From: Salinivirgaceae bacterium
GTDB lineage: Bacteria > Bacteroidota > Bacteroidia > Bacteroidales > SZUA-534
Direction: 5' to 3'
Assembly (NCBI GenBank): GCA_017474765.1
Contig: JAFVGW010000037.1
Location: forward strand, 24,680-88,679
DNA: 64,000 nt
Shown: in pieces, positions 53,166-61,971 of the stretch
Numbering within the stretch: the first letter of the stretch is position 1
Layout: the number at the start of each line of letters is the position of its first letter
Translations under genes and position numbers: made by a program
The notes under the pieces: model-generated
What the model saw: only the letters and a program-made list of their open reading frames with translations
Told to the model about the DNA's origin: nothing
Databases searched by the model: none

Positions 53166-54248
53166 CTAAATCCCCTCCACCTCAATCTCCACATTATCAC
53201 CCAAATTCAGATTGCCCGAGACGATGATGCTGTCGCCGATGTTCAGTTCGGCGCCGCGCTCGGTGTTCGGCTCCACAATGTGCTCGGTTGAGTTGCTCAT
53301 CACCACCCGCACGTAGGTCCACACGCTGCGGCCGTTCTCGCTTCTGAACAGCACCTCCTGCCCGTCGCGGATGACAACGGCGCTCTTGGGCACTGTGAGT
53401 TGGTCGGGGATGGCGTCCTCAACCACCACCTTAACGTTCATTCCGTCAATCAGCCCAGGCTCGCCTTTCACGGTGGCGGTGACTGATATCTGGCCGTTTT
53501 TGTCAACCGTGGGGTTGATGGCCAGAATGCTGCCGTCGATGGTGAGTTGCGTGTTGGCGAACGGCGTTATCAGCACTTTCTGCCCCACGCGGATAAACGG
53601 ATATTCGGTCTCCAGAACGCTGAAGCGCACCTGGTAGCGGCTGTCGTCGATGATGGTGCAGAAGGCGCCGCTGGCTGGCTCGTGCTCGCGCCCCTTCAGG
53701 TCGATGACCTTGCCAGCGAACGGAGCCCGCAGGTCGCAGTCGGCCAGTTTGCGGCGGGCATCGTCCAAGTTGAGTTTGGCATCGGAGAAACCCGTGTTGA
53801 TGAACACCGCGCGGCGCTGGTTCTCGGGCATTGTGGCGGTGTCGGCAATGGTGAGGTTGTAGTCGAGCAGGCGGTCGGAGAGTTGCAGCAGCGCTTTGTC
53901 GTAGGCCAGTTGCGACTGTTTCAACTGCTGCTCGGCCTGACGCTTGTCGAGCGTAGCCACCACCGCGCCCGCGGCCACCGTCTGGCCCTCGCGGTAGTTG
54001 ATGCGCGCAATGGTTCCCTGCTGCGCGAATTGCAGCGTGGCCTTGCCCTGCGCGTCGAGTTTGCCGTTGCACACCAGTTGCTTGTTGAACGTGCGGCGCT
54101 CCAGGCGCACCACCGTAACCTTGTTTTTCTCGCCTGAGTAACTGCCGCGTGCCATCTCGGCCTCAGCGTCGTCGGTTTTCTTGCTTGAGCCGCAGCCCGC
54201 CGCCGTGAGCAGCGCCAGAGCGGCCAGAACGAATCCTTTATTTTTCAT
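53166..54248 (-). CDS. RND periplasmic adaptor (membrane fusion lipoprotein)
   Basis: 360 residues with an SPII signal (TAAGCGSSKK). It shows the HlyD/AcrA order: a lipoyl-like half (GTIARINYREGQTVAAGAVVATLDKRQ), a short alpha-hairpin (QLKQSQLAYDKALLQL...), the second lipoyl half (DCDLRAPFAGKVID) and a beta-barrel (VGQKVLITPFANTQLTIDGSI). It would bridge the RND permeases and the TolC channel. Its ATG overlaps the TolC stop by one base (TAATG), giving translational coupling. Downstream the operon is interrupted by four propeller genes before the permeases. Confidence 0.9.
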   Translation of the reverse strand: MKNKGFVLAALALLTAAGCGSSKKTDDAEAEMARGSYSGEKNKVTVVRLERRTFNKQLVCNGKLDAQGKATLQFAQQGTIARINYREGQTVAAGAVVATLDKRQAEQQLKQSQLAYDKALLQLSDRLLDYNLTIADTATMPENQRRAVFINTGFSDAKLNLDDARRKLADCDLRAPFAGKVIDLKGREHEPASGAFCTIIDDSRYQVRFSVLETEYPFIRVGQKVLITPFANTQLTIDGSILAINPTVDKNGQISVTATVKGEPGLIDGMNVKVVVEDAIPDQLTVPKSAVVIRDGQEVLFRSENGRSVWTYVRVVMSNSTEHIVEPNTERGAELNIGDSIIVSGNLNLGDNVEIEVEGI

Positions 54249-55747
54249 TATTCCTGTAGTTTGTCAAATTCAATATTGATGTCGGTGCCCGTCAGGTAGT
54301 CGAAGAGCGTGGCCTTGCGGATGCCGAAATAACTGTTCCAGAAGTTGCCGATGTTTGTGATGTAGTTGTTCAGGGCGTTGTCGCGCTCGGTGCGGATTTG
54401 GTTCATATCGGTCACCGATATTGTGCCCTCGCCAAAGTTTTTCAGGGCGATGTTGTACGACTCTTCGGCAATCTCGGCCGCGCGGCGCGAAATCTCGCAC
54501 TGGCTGTACTGGTTGTTGAACTCGGTCACTTTCGTGAAAAGGTCCTGGCGGAAATCAACCATCTTCTGCTCCAACTCGCTGTGGGTGCGCTCCGACTGCG
54601 CCTTCGCCATCTTCACGCGGCCCTTGCCCAGGCCCCAGTCCATAATGGGGATTGTGAGCGAGAGGCCCACCACCTCCTGGTCTTTCAGAGTGGCGAAACT
54701 CTCGTCGAAGGTGGCCGCCGTGCCGCTCATTCCGAACCGCGCGTGCATCGACGCCGACATTCCGCGGTTGGCCTTGGCCTGCGCCACTTCTTCATCGGCC
54801 TGAAGCCCCTGAATGGTCTGGTTCAGTTCAAACGACGAGTTGGCCAGAGCGCGCGCCAGCACCTCCTCATAGTCGAGCGCCACCACAGGCACCGAGTAAC
54901 TGATGTTGAGCAGCACGGTGGCGTTCTCTGGGCTGCCGATGAACGAGCAGAGCTGGTTGAGCGCCGTGCGCATACGCAGTTGGTTGGTGCTGAGTGCCAG
55001 CGAGTCGTTGAGCACCGCCAGTTCCAACTGCAGCAGTTTCTCGCGCCCGATGGTGCCCATATCGAACCGCGTGAGAGCCGTCTGATAGAGCCGCTTGCTC
55101 TCGTCGAAACCCTTGAGCGCCCGCTCGTAGCCCGCCTTGGCGCTGGCGTAGTTCCAGAAATAGTTGACGGCCGTCTGCGCCACCTGCTCCATATTCTCAA
55201 TGTAGAGCCGCTTGGCGTACTCGTAGTTCAGCGGCTCTATTTTTTTGTTCCACTTGAATCGGTTGAATCCCCAAAGCGATTGTGTGTAAGACAGATAGAT
55301 TGGCTGCGCGTAGTACGATGTCGTGCGGTTGGGCTCATACTGGTCGAGCCTGTTGAGCGATGTTGAGAGCGCCAGCGTGCCGCCCGTCAGGGCAACGTTC
55401 TGCGTGATGGAGAGCGTCACGTCGTTCTTCATCGAGTAGTTGGTGCGGAAGGCCTTCTCACCCGTTTCGTACGACTGCAACTCAACAATCGAGCGGTCGA
55501 AGTTGAGCAGGTCGCTGCTGAGCGTTAGCGCGGGCCTGTACTCGGCCTTGAACGAGCGGAAACTCCAGTACGACGACAGGTAATAGTTGCGGTACGACAT
55601 TCCCAGAATCGATTTCTCCTGAGCCAGCCGCACCACGTCCTCCATTGTGAGCATCCGCTCATCGATGGTTTGCGCCTGAGCAGGGGCGCACGCCATAAGC
55701 ACGCCCGCAAGCGCCGCTAATGGCTTCGTAATGTTGTGTTTGTGCAT
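54248..55747 (-). CDS. TolC-family outer-membrane efflux channel
   Basis: 499 residues with a signal peptide (GVLMACAPAQAQ). Two OEP repeats are recognisable, with long helices (KSILGMSYRNYYLSSYWSFR; AKAGYERALKGFDESKRLY; RTHSELEQKMVDFRQDLF; RAAEIAEESYNIALKNFGEG). Members form the trimeric outer-membrane exit duct. It is the first gene of the efflux set, 115 bases after lepB, and coupled to the adaptor. Confidence 0.9.
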   Translation of the reverse strand: MHKHNITKPLAALAGVLMACAPAQAQTIDERMLTMEDVVRLAQEKSILGMSYRNYYLSSYWSFRSFKAEYRPALTLSSDLLNFDRSIVELQSYETGEKAFRTNYSMKNDVTLSITQNVALTGGTLALSTSLNRLDQYEPNRTTSYYAQPIYLSYTQSLWGFNRFKWNKKIEPLNYEYAKRLYIENMEQVAQTAVNYFWNYASAKAGYERALKGFDESKRLYQTALTRFDMGTIGREKLLQLELAVLNDSLALSTNQLRMRTALNQLCSFIGSPENATVLLNISYSVPVVALDYEEVLARALANSSFELNQTIQGLQADEEVAQAKANRGMSASMHARFGMSGTAATFDESFATLKDQEVVGLSLTIPIMDWGLGKGRVKMAKAQSERTHSELEQKMVDFRQDLFTKVTEFNNQYSQCEISRRAAEIAEESYNIALKNFGEGTISVTDMNQIRTERDNALNNYITNIGNFWNSYFGIRKATLFDYLTGTDINIEFDKLQE

Positions 55748-55862
55748 CCGATAGAGTTAGTTGTGTAACAAAAAGCGGTTAAATATGATAAAAATTGTGG
55801 TTCGATATGCATTGAGGATTAGTTTTTTATGCGAAACCTCGCTGTTTTTGTATCGCAATCTT

Positions 55863-56720
55863 TCAATTACCGTCAGATAATGTCGGTTTCACCTTTCTTC
55901 CGCCCACAATGCCGATGATGAAGTCTTCGGGCACAAAACCAAAATAACGGCTGTCTTGAGAGTCACAAGAATTGTCTCCCAAAACAAAATAATAATCGTG
56001 GGTGAAGATGTACGATGTGGCGGAATCAGAGGTGGGAACGCCTGTCTCGTATTGTATTATAAGGTCATACAGGTGGCGGTTGAACTCAGTCAGTTCCACG
56101 GTCTGCCCTTTGGCAGGAACAAGCGCAGGCGCAAAATTCTTGATTGTGTTCCGTGGCAGCGACAGCGGAATGGCAGTCATTGAGTTGAACGACCAGAATA
56201 TGCTGTCGGGCATTGTCTGCAACTGTAACTGATTCTTGTACACGCCAATAACACCATTGTAATTGTTGTTGTGAGTTATGCCATCCACAACGCTGATAGT
56301 GTCGCCAGGTGTGCCAGCCACACGCTTGCAATAGACATAGTTGATTTTGAACTCTATGCGGCTCCAATCGTCGTAGCCAAACGGATAGTTGAATACAATT
56401 ACATCATTTGGACGGATACGGCGCAGCCCTGGCATACGAAAGCACTCCAACGGTGCGTGGTCAGTAAAATCGAAACTCTTGTAGATGCGCGCCCCAAACA
56501 GCAGTTTGTTAACCCAAATCTTGTCGCCTGGCACAAGTGTCGGCGCCATCGACATTGTTGGAATGCTGAACCTCTCGGCCACAAACACCCGCCGCGCATA
56601 GTGCAGCACGGCTATGCCAAAGGCTATAAAATAGAACCACAAAAACACCGTCAGGGCTTTGTTGAGGCGGTGGCAGAGATTTTCAGGAATCTTGTTTTCC
56701 AATGTTTCAAATAGTTTCAT
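55863..56720 (-). CDS. lepB: Signal peptidase I (S26 family)
   Basis: 285 residues, one N-terminal membrane segment (about 24-42). Catalytic Ser57 is in IPTMSMAPTLVPGD and the general-base Lys132 in YVYCKRVAGTPGD. Box E is GDNSCDSQDSRYFGFVPED. The enzyme removes signal peptides at the outer face of the inner membrane. It has extra sequence between boxes D and E as in many Bacteroidota enzymes. A -7 box lies just upstream. Its place among genes for a secreted peptide, a polytopic ligase-like protein and an efflux channel raises the possibility of a dedicated substrate. Confidence 0.9.
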   Translation of the reverse strand: MKLFETLENKIPENLCHRLNKALTVFLWFYFIAFGIAVLHYARRVFVAERFSIPTMSMAPTLVPGDKIWVNKLLFGARIYKSFDFTDHAPLECFRMPGLRRIRPNDVIVFNYPFGYDDWSRIEFKINYVYCKRVAGTPGDTISVVDGITHNNNYNGVIGVYKNQLQLQTMPDSIFWSFNSMTAIPLSLPRNTIKNFAPALVPAKGQTVELTEFNRHLYDLIIQYETGVPTSDSATSYIFTHDYYFVLGDNSCDSQDSRYFGFVPEDFIIGIVGGRKVKPTLSDGN

Positions 56721-56725
56721 CGATG

Positions 56726-56733
56726 CAAATTTA
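56726..56733 (-). promoter_or_regulatory. -7 box of lepB
   Basis: The minus strand reads TAAATTTG only 5 bases upstream of the ATG at 56720, implying a very short leader. It could start a sub-operon from lepB onward. Confidence 0.4.
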
Positions 56734-56814
56734 AAGTTTAGAGTTTAGAAGTTCAGCCGCTTCGCTTGTTTAGATTTCTTAACTTCTTAACCTCTAAACT
56801 TCTCAACCTTCCAA

Positions 56815-58461
56815 TCAATCATAATAGTTTCTTTTAATCTCATTTATCTCCCTCCGCAACATCTCCGTATTGGCCGATTCAATTTTTGCCTTAAAACTAT
56901 TGACCATTGCTGCAGCGTTTAAGAACTTAGCAGTGTCGCCTTCGGCGTGATAGAGTTTTGCCAACAGGCAGAGCGGATAGAGCCTGTTGGGCACCATCAG
57001 AAAAGCGTGGCGGTAACGCTCTTCGGCCTCGCGGTAGCGGCCTTGCGCAAGGCTGTTGTTACCCATCACGTTCCAAAACATCGGGTCACTGCTGATGGCG
57101 GTGCCAAGCATCAGCACCGAGTCGCTTTTTGCATAAAAGCCCTCACGGTTGAGCGACTGCCCGTATGCGAACAAGAACCTGTAATCGTGCATCAGCTGCG
57201 GCATCAGCGTGTCGCCGTCCTCAACCACATAGTTGTAGTATTGCTGGCGGTACCAGTAGTCGGTTTTTGCCCATTCGCCCTCGGCCCAGGCGCGTGCTTT
57301 TTGCGCTGAATGCTGATTGGCGAAGAGCAAACCAAGTAAAGCAACCGCGGCAACGCCAAACGATGTGCCAGCAGTGTTTCCTTGGCCTTCCACAGTGGCA
57401 CCAAAGGCCAAGAATACGGCCAACATTATTTGAAACTCGGGAATATCGAAAGGGTAGGAGAAAAAAGCAAAAATGGCAAGAGTTATCAGTCCGTAGGCAA
57501 ACGGCGACTTGCGTCGAAGAAGATTGATAACCGACACCACTATAACCATCACGAAAAGTAACATTGCCACAGGCCCTGCTTCAACTCCAATGCCCAAATA
57601 TTCGTTGAAAGCCCGCTCGGGGCAGTCGCACGTTAGGCGTTCCTTCTCGCTAACGGACGAAATATCTATGCCGCCATCGTCGCATATTTGAATTTGGTTG
57701 GCAAAATAGTCGTGCTGTTGCTGGCCGTAAATGCCTGAATACTTCCCAAGCCCTACACCGCTCAGTCCGTTGCCGAGCATTGCCTGAACGCTTATCTTAT
57801 TCATAAACATTCGCCCGTCGGCCGAGTTCTTCTTGAACAAATAGGCACCCGCTCCTGCAATTAGCGTAGCCACCAAAACGGCATACCAGTATTTCTTTAT
57901 GAAGTCGCGGTATTTTTCTATCGATAAGGCTAAAACGGCCATACTGCACCCCAAGCCGAGCAAGCCCGAGCGGCTCATTGTGGATGGCAGAATAACTGCG
58001 ACAACAAATATTGTGGCTCCAGCCGCATAATGCCAGATTTTCGATTTTATAACAGTGAACGATGCCACCAGCAAACTCAAGCACACAGCCAAAAATCCAC
58101 CAAATGGCCCTGGGTTGAAGAACGTGCCAGTGCAGGCATATAGAAAATGATTTGAATGGCGGCTGCCAAAAATCTGCATCAACCCCAAAACGGCCTCATA
58201 GCAACACCAGCCAGCGGTAATTAAGAGCAACAGCCACCCAATGAGTTTCGGCGACTGCGAAACCACAATCCGCCCTGCGGCATACGCCAACGCTATTGTG
58301 GCTATTCTGTAAAACGCCGCATCGGCAACTGCCGACGGATGCTGCTCATAACTCAACCAAAGTGCGCAAAAAAGCAAAAACATCAGCAAATCGACCAATG
58401 ACAGTTTGATGTGCCGCAGCCTGATGCGGCTGATGGTTATACGCGGAAATTCTATTTTCAT
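56815..58461 (-). CDS. O-antigen-ligase-like polytopic membrane protein with C-terminal TPRs
   Basis: 548 residues. About ten to twelve hydrophobic segments span about 20-390, with a large external loop (about 205-280: FMNKISVQAMLGNGLSGVGLGKY) in the position typical of Wzy_C/WaaL ligases. The C-terminal about 150 residues are soluble and TPR-like (MFWNVMGNNSLAQGRYREAEERYRHAF, LCLLAKLYHAEGDTAKF). Such proteins transfer glycans to lipids or proteins in the periplasm; here a glycan ligase role is inferred from the fold only, since no other polysaccharide gene is close by. Confidence 0.75.
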   Translation of the reverse strand: MKIEFPRITISRIRLRHIKLSLVDLLMFLLFCALWLSYEQHPSAVADAAFYRIATIALAYAAGRIVVSQSPKLIGWLLLLITAGWCCYEAVLGLMQIFGSRHSNHFLYACTGTFFNPGPFGGFLAVCLSLLVASFTVIKSKIWHYAAGATIFVVAVILPSTMSRSGLLGLGCSMAVLALSIEKYRDFIKKYWYAVLVATLIAGAGAYLFKKNSADGRMFMNKISVQAMLGNGLSGVGLGKYSGIYGQQQHDYFANQIQICDDGGIDISSVSEKERLTCDCPERAFNEYLGIGVEAGPVAMLLFVMVIVVSVINLLRRKSPFAYGLITLAIFAFFSYPFDIPEFQIMLAVFLAFGATVEGQGNTAGTSFGVAAVALLGLLFANQHSAQKARAWAEGEWAKTDYWYRQQYYNYVVEDGDTLMPQLMHDYRFLFAYGQSLNREGFYAKSDSVLMLGTAISSDPMFWNVMGNNSLAQGRYREAEERYRHAFLMVPNRLYPLCLLAKLYHAEGDTAKFLNAAAMVNSFKAKIESANTEMLRREINEIKRNYYD

Positions 58462-58495
58462 TGAAAGTTAGAAGTTTAGCGTTGAATTCTTTCCG

Positions 58496-60484
58496 TCACC
58501 ACCAGATTGGTTTCCCGTCATTGTAGAGGAACGGACGCTCGTCCCAGCCTTGAGTATAATCTTTTATCCAAAGGAGTGCACCCTTGGGCACATTGTCGAA
58601 ATGCAGGCTGTTGCCTTCGGCTGTCTGGTAGCCAATGGTTATCCAATCACGGTTGTTCCAGTATTTCAATTCATACTCATCGCCTGGGTGAATATCATTG
58701 TCATCGCTGCGCGGCACAACCCTAACAAAATCCACCTTCTGCGCACGGCCAAAATCCTTTCCAACCCACGCACCGTTTGCGTTGCCCGTGGCATCGGCAT
58801 CGGTTTCTGTCAGCCATTTGTCGTGGTCGCCAGCCGATGTCTCAAAATTGGTGAGCCAATTGTTGTCGAAAGCCTTCTCAATAATTTCTTTCTCGGCAAA
58901 CGGGCAAGCAATGCTGCGGCCTTTCAGACGAGCCGTATCAGCAAAGAATGCTAACTCCGCAATGCTGCCGAAAGTGCCGTCGGCACCCAAATAACGCCAG
59001 TAACGGTACTGCTTTTCGCAATTTGTTGGAATCTTATCGGGGATATACTCGTTTGTGATTTCATAAACAGTCACGGCATCGGCAAAATCAGCACGGTTCG
59101 AGGCTTGCACTTTCCCGCCAAGCAGACGGCGGCGCATCTCAACCACCTTTTCCGATTGGAAATATTTGCGCTTGATGTCGATGCTCTCAGTTGTGCCATC
59201 AGTGCCCTCAATATAACTCAGCGAGCCGTCTTTGTGAACAATAAACGGTTTTGAGACAGGCACAAGTTGGTGGCCGTCGAACCCCAAAGCCATATACATA
59301 ATGTTGCGGCCAATATTGCTGAAACGGATTTTGCGGCCTTTTATCTCGCCGTAATCAACCACGCGCCAGATGGTGTAATGGCCATCGAACACTGCTAAAT
59401 ATGCGTAATCCTCCTGCTTTCTGAAGTCTTTTGGCAATGGCAGTTCAATATCGGCTGTGCGGACATAATGGTCTGTTACATCGGTTTGGTGAATACCAAA
59501 CGGATATTTCACTATTGAGCGGTTAAGATATTTCACTCTGTCGTAATTGATTGCGTACGAATTGCGATAGACCTTCGGCAGAGTGTAATTCGTAAAAAAC
59601 GCCTTGCCAGGTGTGGTTGACAAATCCCATTCCGACGGCAGTTCCTCGCCGCGGTCGTTCAGCATTGTAAACCAAGCGTGACCAGCGCGGAAACGCCCGT
59701 AGCACGGCACCTCATCAATAACTACAGGCAAACCAAGACTGCGGAATGCCATCACGCCAAGTGTTACGAAATCGATACAGCGGCCAAACTGAAGGTTTAC
59801 CATTGTCTCGGCACTGCGCAGTGGGATTGGCGCTTCGGTGTAAATCTCGAAACGGCCAAGCCGCTCCAGTACATATTCACGCACAACCTCAAGCGCACGG
59901 AAAGTGGAGTTGTAACTTTCGTCGTTGGGCAACCACTCTGTGAGCGAAGCACCATAATGAGCCACCATTGTGTCGCGCCACGCATCCATTGACTGCATTT
60001 CGACGCACTTATATGGCAGCAGCCACTCACAAAACTCATCAAAAGTAACGTGCTCGGCAAAGCGGTTACCGCGCCACGCCGCAAAAGCCTTGTCAATGCT
60101 ATTTATCAGATAATCAGCCTTTATTATCTTCAAATCGGGCGCCACTTGGCTTTGCAACCCAGCAAATTGATTTTGCGACAGATACAGAAGCGAATCGTAC
60201 TGCGCCCGAGGATCCATACCCGACCGCGCCAGATTGAGCGCAATGGTGTAGTAATCGTTTATCCGCTCTGTGCCATACGAACTGTGCCCTGGCATATTGG
60301 CAATAAGAAAACGTGCCGCCTCAAGTTTCTGGGCATCGCCCTCATTTTCGTAGTGGGCAAGCACTTTTTCCAATTCTGCGCGGTTATCACCTGCTAATTT
60401 AAGAGATTGCTCAAGTGGCGATTGAGCGCGGAAACAAGATGTTAACAGCAACGCAATTGTAACTATTAAAATGTTAAATTTCAT
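58496..60484 (-). CDS. Lipoprotein with transglutaminase-like core and C-terminal discoidin-like domain
   Basis: 662 residues, SPII signal (LLLTSCFRAQ). The transglutaminase-like catalytic triad is visible: Cys236 in FGRCIDFVTLGVMAFRSLG, His269 in RAGHAWF, Asp287 in SEWDLS. The C-terminal region (about 515-655) resembles an F5/8-type C (discoidin) carbohydrate-binding module (AFDNNWLTNFE, WVGKDFGRAQKVDFVRVVP). Related proteins are peptidases or acyl-transfer enzymes at the cell surface. Neighbours suggest a substrate within the same cluster, but none is proven. Confidence 0.8.
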   Translation of the reverse strand: MKFNILIVTIALLLTSCFRAQSPLEQSLKLAGDNRAELEKVLAHYENEGDAQKLEAARFLIANMPGHSSYGTERINDYYTIALNLARSGMDPRAQYDSLLYLSQNQFAGLQSQVAPDLKIIKADYLINSIDKAFAAWRGNRFAEHVTFDEFCEWLLPYKCVEMQSMDAWRDTMVAHYGASLTEWLPNDESYNSTFRALEVVREYVLERLGRFEIYTEAPIPLRSAETMVNLQFGRCIDFVTLGVMAFRSLGLPVVIDEVPCYGRFRAGHAWFTMLNDRGEELPSEWDLSTTPGKAFFTNYTLPKVYRNSYAINYDRVKYLNRSIVKYPFGIHQTDVTDHYVRTADIELPLPKDFRKQEDYAYLAVFDGHYTIWRVVDYGEIKGRKIRFSNIGRNIMYMALGFDGHQLVPVSKPFIVHKDGSLSYIEGTDGTTESIDIKRKYFQSEKVVEMRRRLLGGKVQASNRADFADAVTVYEITNEYIPDKIPTNCEKQYRYWRYLGADGTFGSIAELAFFADTARLKGRSIACPFAEKEIIEKAFDNNWLTNFETSAGDHDKWLTETDADATGNANGAWVGKDFGRAQKVDFVRVVPRSDDNDIHPGDEYELKYWNNRDWITIGYQTAEGNSLHFDNVPKGALLWIKDYTQGWDERPFLYNDGKPIWW

Positions 60485-60495
60485 TTGATTCCCAA

Positions 60496-60981
60496 TTATT
60501 TAAAGTAAGATGTTTGCTCTTTTGGCATATACTCCTGCACTTGGCAACTGAAAATCAATTTCCGATTCTCGAACAGTAAAAGATTACACCCTTGCGCTGC
60601 CGCTTCAAGGCTGCGGGTGGTGCGCCCAGTGCTGTCGTATAGTTTGCGCTCGCGTGCGGGGCGTGCAACGTGGGCTTTTTCAAGTTGCGATTCAACGGCA
60701 CACATATCGTAGCCTTGTATCACAGTTATGAGCGAATCGTAGCGGCACTGGCCAAAGCCCAGATTGAAAATGAGTGCCGCATAGCCAGCCACACTTGCCA
60801 CATCCTTTGGGTTCAGCAAATAGACAAGGTTTCGCCCGTTTCCCATTGGTGGGCAATATGCAGTTGTTTTGTTATCAGGCTTCACAGTGGCGGCGTTTAG
60901 TGCGCTGACAAGTGGTTGGCAGTGGGCTGAACCTACGAATATGAGCATAGCAATTGCTGTTGATAAAATGTTGTGTTTCAT
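60496..60981 (-). CDS. Small exported protein of unknown function
   Basis: 161 residues. The N-terminus (MKHNILSTAIAMLIFVGSAHC) is a signal peptide similar to those of propellers 2 and 4. The mature part contains several Cys residues (among them YCPPMGNGRN, FGQCRYD, GYDMCAVE, QGCNLLLFE, FSCQVQEY), suggesting disulfides. No family recognised. The stop is 11 bases before the transglutaminase-like gene, so they are cotranscribed. Confidence 0.65.
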   Translation of the reverse strand: MKHNILSTAIAMLIFVGSAHCQPLVSALNAATVKPDNKTTAYCPPMGNGRNLVYLLNPKDVASVAGYAALIFNLGFGQCRYDSLITVIQGYDMCAVESQLEKAHVARPARERKLYDSTGRTTRSLEAAAQGCNLLLFENRKLIFSCQVQEYMPKEQTSYFK

Positions 60982-61022
60982 ACTATTAGATATAAATTAA
61001 AATAATTTGTGAGGTTATAATA

Positions 61023-61379
61023 TTAATTCCCCCCTAATTCAATTTCCTTTTTCAGCAGCAACAAATCATTCATATACAATTTCTTCCTTCTTATCAGGTC
61101 AGGCAAAGTTGTCATATATGAATTGTGGAAGCATTTTTTCACAAGGCTTTCGATGTTCATCACACAATAATCGTTCTTGCTGACAGTTGCGTAAAAGGTT
61201 TTTGTCTTGTCATTATATCCTATGTAACCTTTCTCCTGTAGAGTATTTATTTGTGACGCCAATTCATTGAAATGCAGTTTGGGTTCAGGATGCACATCAC
61301 ACAGTTCATTGATGCTCATAGACTCCTTCTGCCAAAAACATTTCATTGTCCTTTTTTCTTTTCGGGTCAATCGTTTCAT
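61023..61379 (-). CDS. BlaI/MecI/CopY-family transcriptional repressor
   Basis: 118 residues. A winged helix-turn-helix N-terminus (LTRKEKRTMKCFWQKESM, LASQINTLQEKGYIGYNDKTKTFYA) fits the penicillinase-repressor family, and the C-terminal part (SLVKKCFHNSYMTTLPDLI) matches the dimerisation region of Bacteroidota members. The family represses promoters with a dyad and is released by proteolysis through a BlaR/MecR partner. No such partner is seen here, so the trigger is unknown. It sits within the peptide/propeller operon and is a likely local regulator. Confidence 0.8.
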   Translation of the reverse strand: MKRLTRKEKRTMKCFWQKESMSINELCDVHPEPKLHFNELASQINTLQEKGYIGYNDKTKTFYATVSKNDYCVMNIESLVKKCFHNSYMTTLPDLIRRKKLYMNDLLLLKKEIELGGN

Positions 61380-61410
61380 TTTCTTGTGGTTATGAGTGCT
61401 GTCTTGATTA

Positions 61411-61971
61411 TCAATTTATCATTTCCTCAATAGTTTTTTTGTAAAGGTCGAACATTGCTTGATTTTGTATGGGATTTCCAACCAAAACCACCTTGCCCTC
61501 ACTATCAAGCAAAAACGAGTGCATAAGTTTGTTGTCAGGAATATGTGGATTCAATTTGTAGAACTGATTAGCGGTGTCGATGAAGATGGGATAATCGTGC
61601 AATTTGGTGCTGTATGATGCTTCTTCTAATACTTCAACCAATGACTTGTGTGAAGGTGAAAACAAAAAAACTATATCAAAAGAATATTGTAAATTCTGAC
61701 AATAACTTTCGAATTCTTTAAATACTGGCAAATTATTTATCCTACACGAACTGCACTCCGACGAATCATACCAAATCACAATTTTTGAGCGATTGTCTTT
61801 TAGGTCTAAAAACTTTATTTTTTCTCCTTCAAAGCACGGCATAGATGCAGGAAATGATACTGTTTGACTATAAAACCGATTCATATCATTTCTCATCTTG
61901 TTTTTTTTACACGATGGGCATAGAAGAACTGCCAGTGATACTGTAAAAAGTGCAATTCTATCCGAAGTCAT
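61411..61971 (-). CDS. Thioredoxin-fold lipoprotein with CxxC motif
   Basis: 186 residues, SPII-like signal (LAVLLCPSCKK). The mature part is a thioredoxin/redoxin-like fold: KIVIWYDSSECSSCRINNL (Cys73 and Cys76 form CxxC) and LHDYPIFIDTANQF, then LMHSFLLDSEGKVVLVGNP, the late strand near the cis-Pro region of TlpA-type proteins. It would act on disulfides outside the inner membrane. Its ATG overlaps the propeller stop by one base (TAATG). A Cys-containing secreted peptide two genes upstream is an obvious candidate substrate. Confidence 0.78.
   Translation of the reverse strand: MTSDRIALFTVSLAVLLCPSCKKNKMRNDMNRFYSQTVSFPASMPCFEGEKIKFLDLKDNRSKIVIWYDSSECSSCRINNLPVFKEFESYCQNLQYSFDIVFLFSPSHKSLVEVLEEASYSTKLHDYPIFIDTANQFYKLNPHIPDNKLMHSFLLDSEGKVVLVGNPIQNQAMFDLYKKTIEEMIN

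Noticed and set aside
53024..53166. CRISPR array in the repeat-rich propeller spacers
   Set aside because: Repeats are short, irregular and palindromic, without uniform spacers or cas genes.
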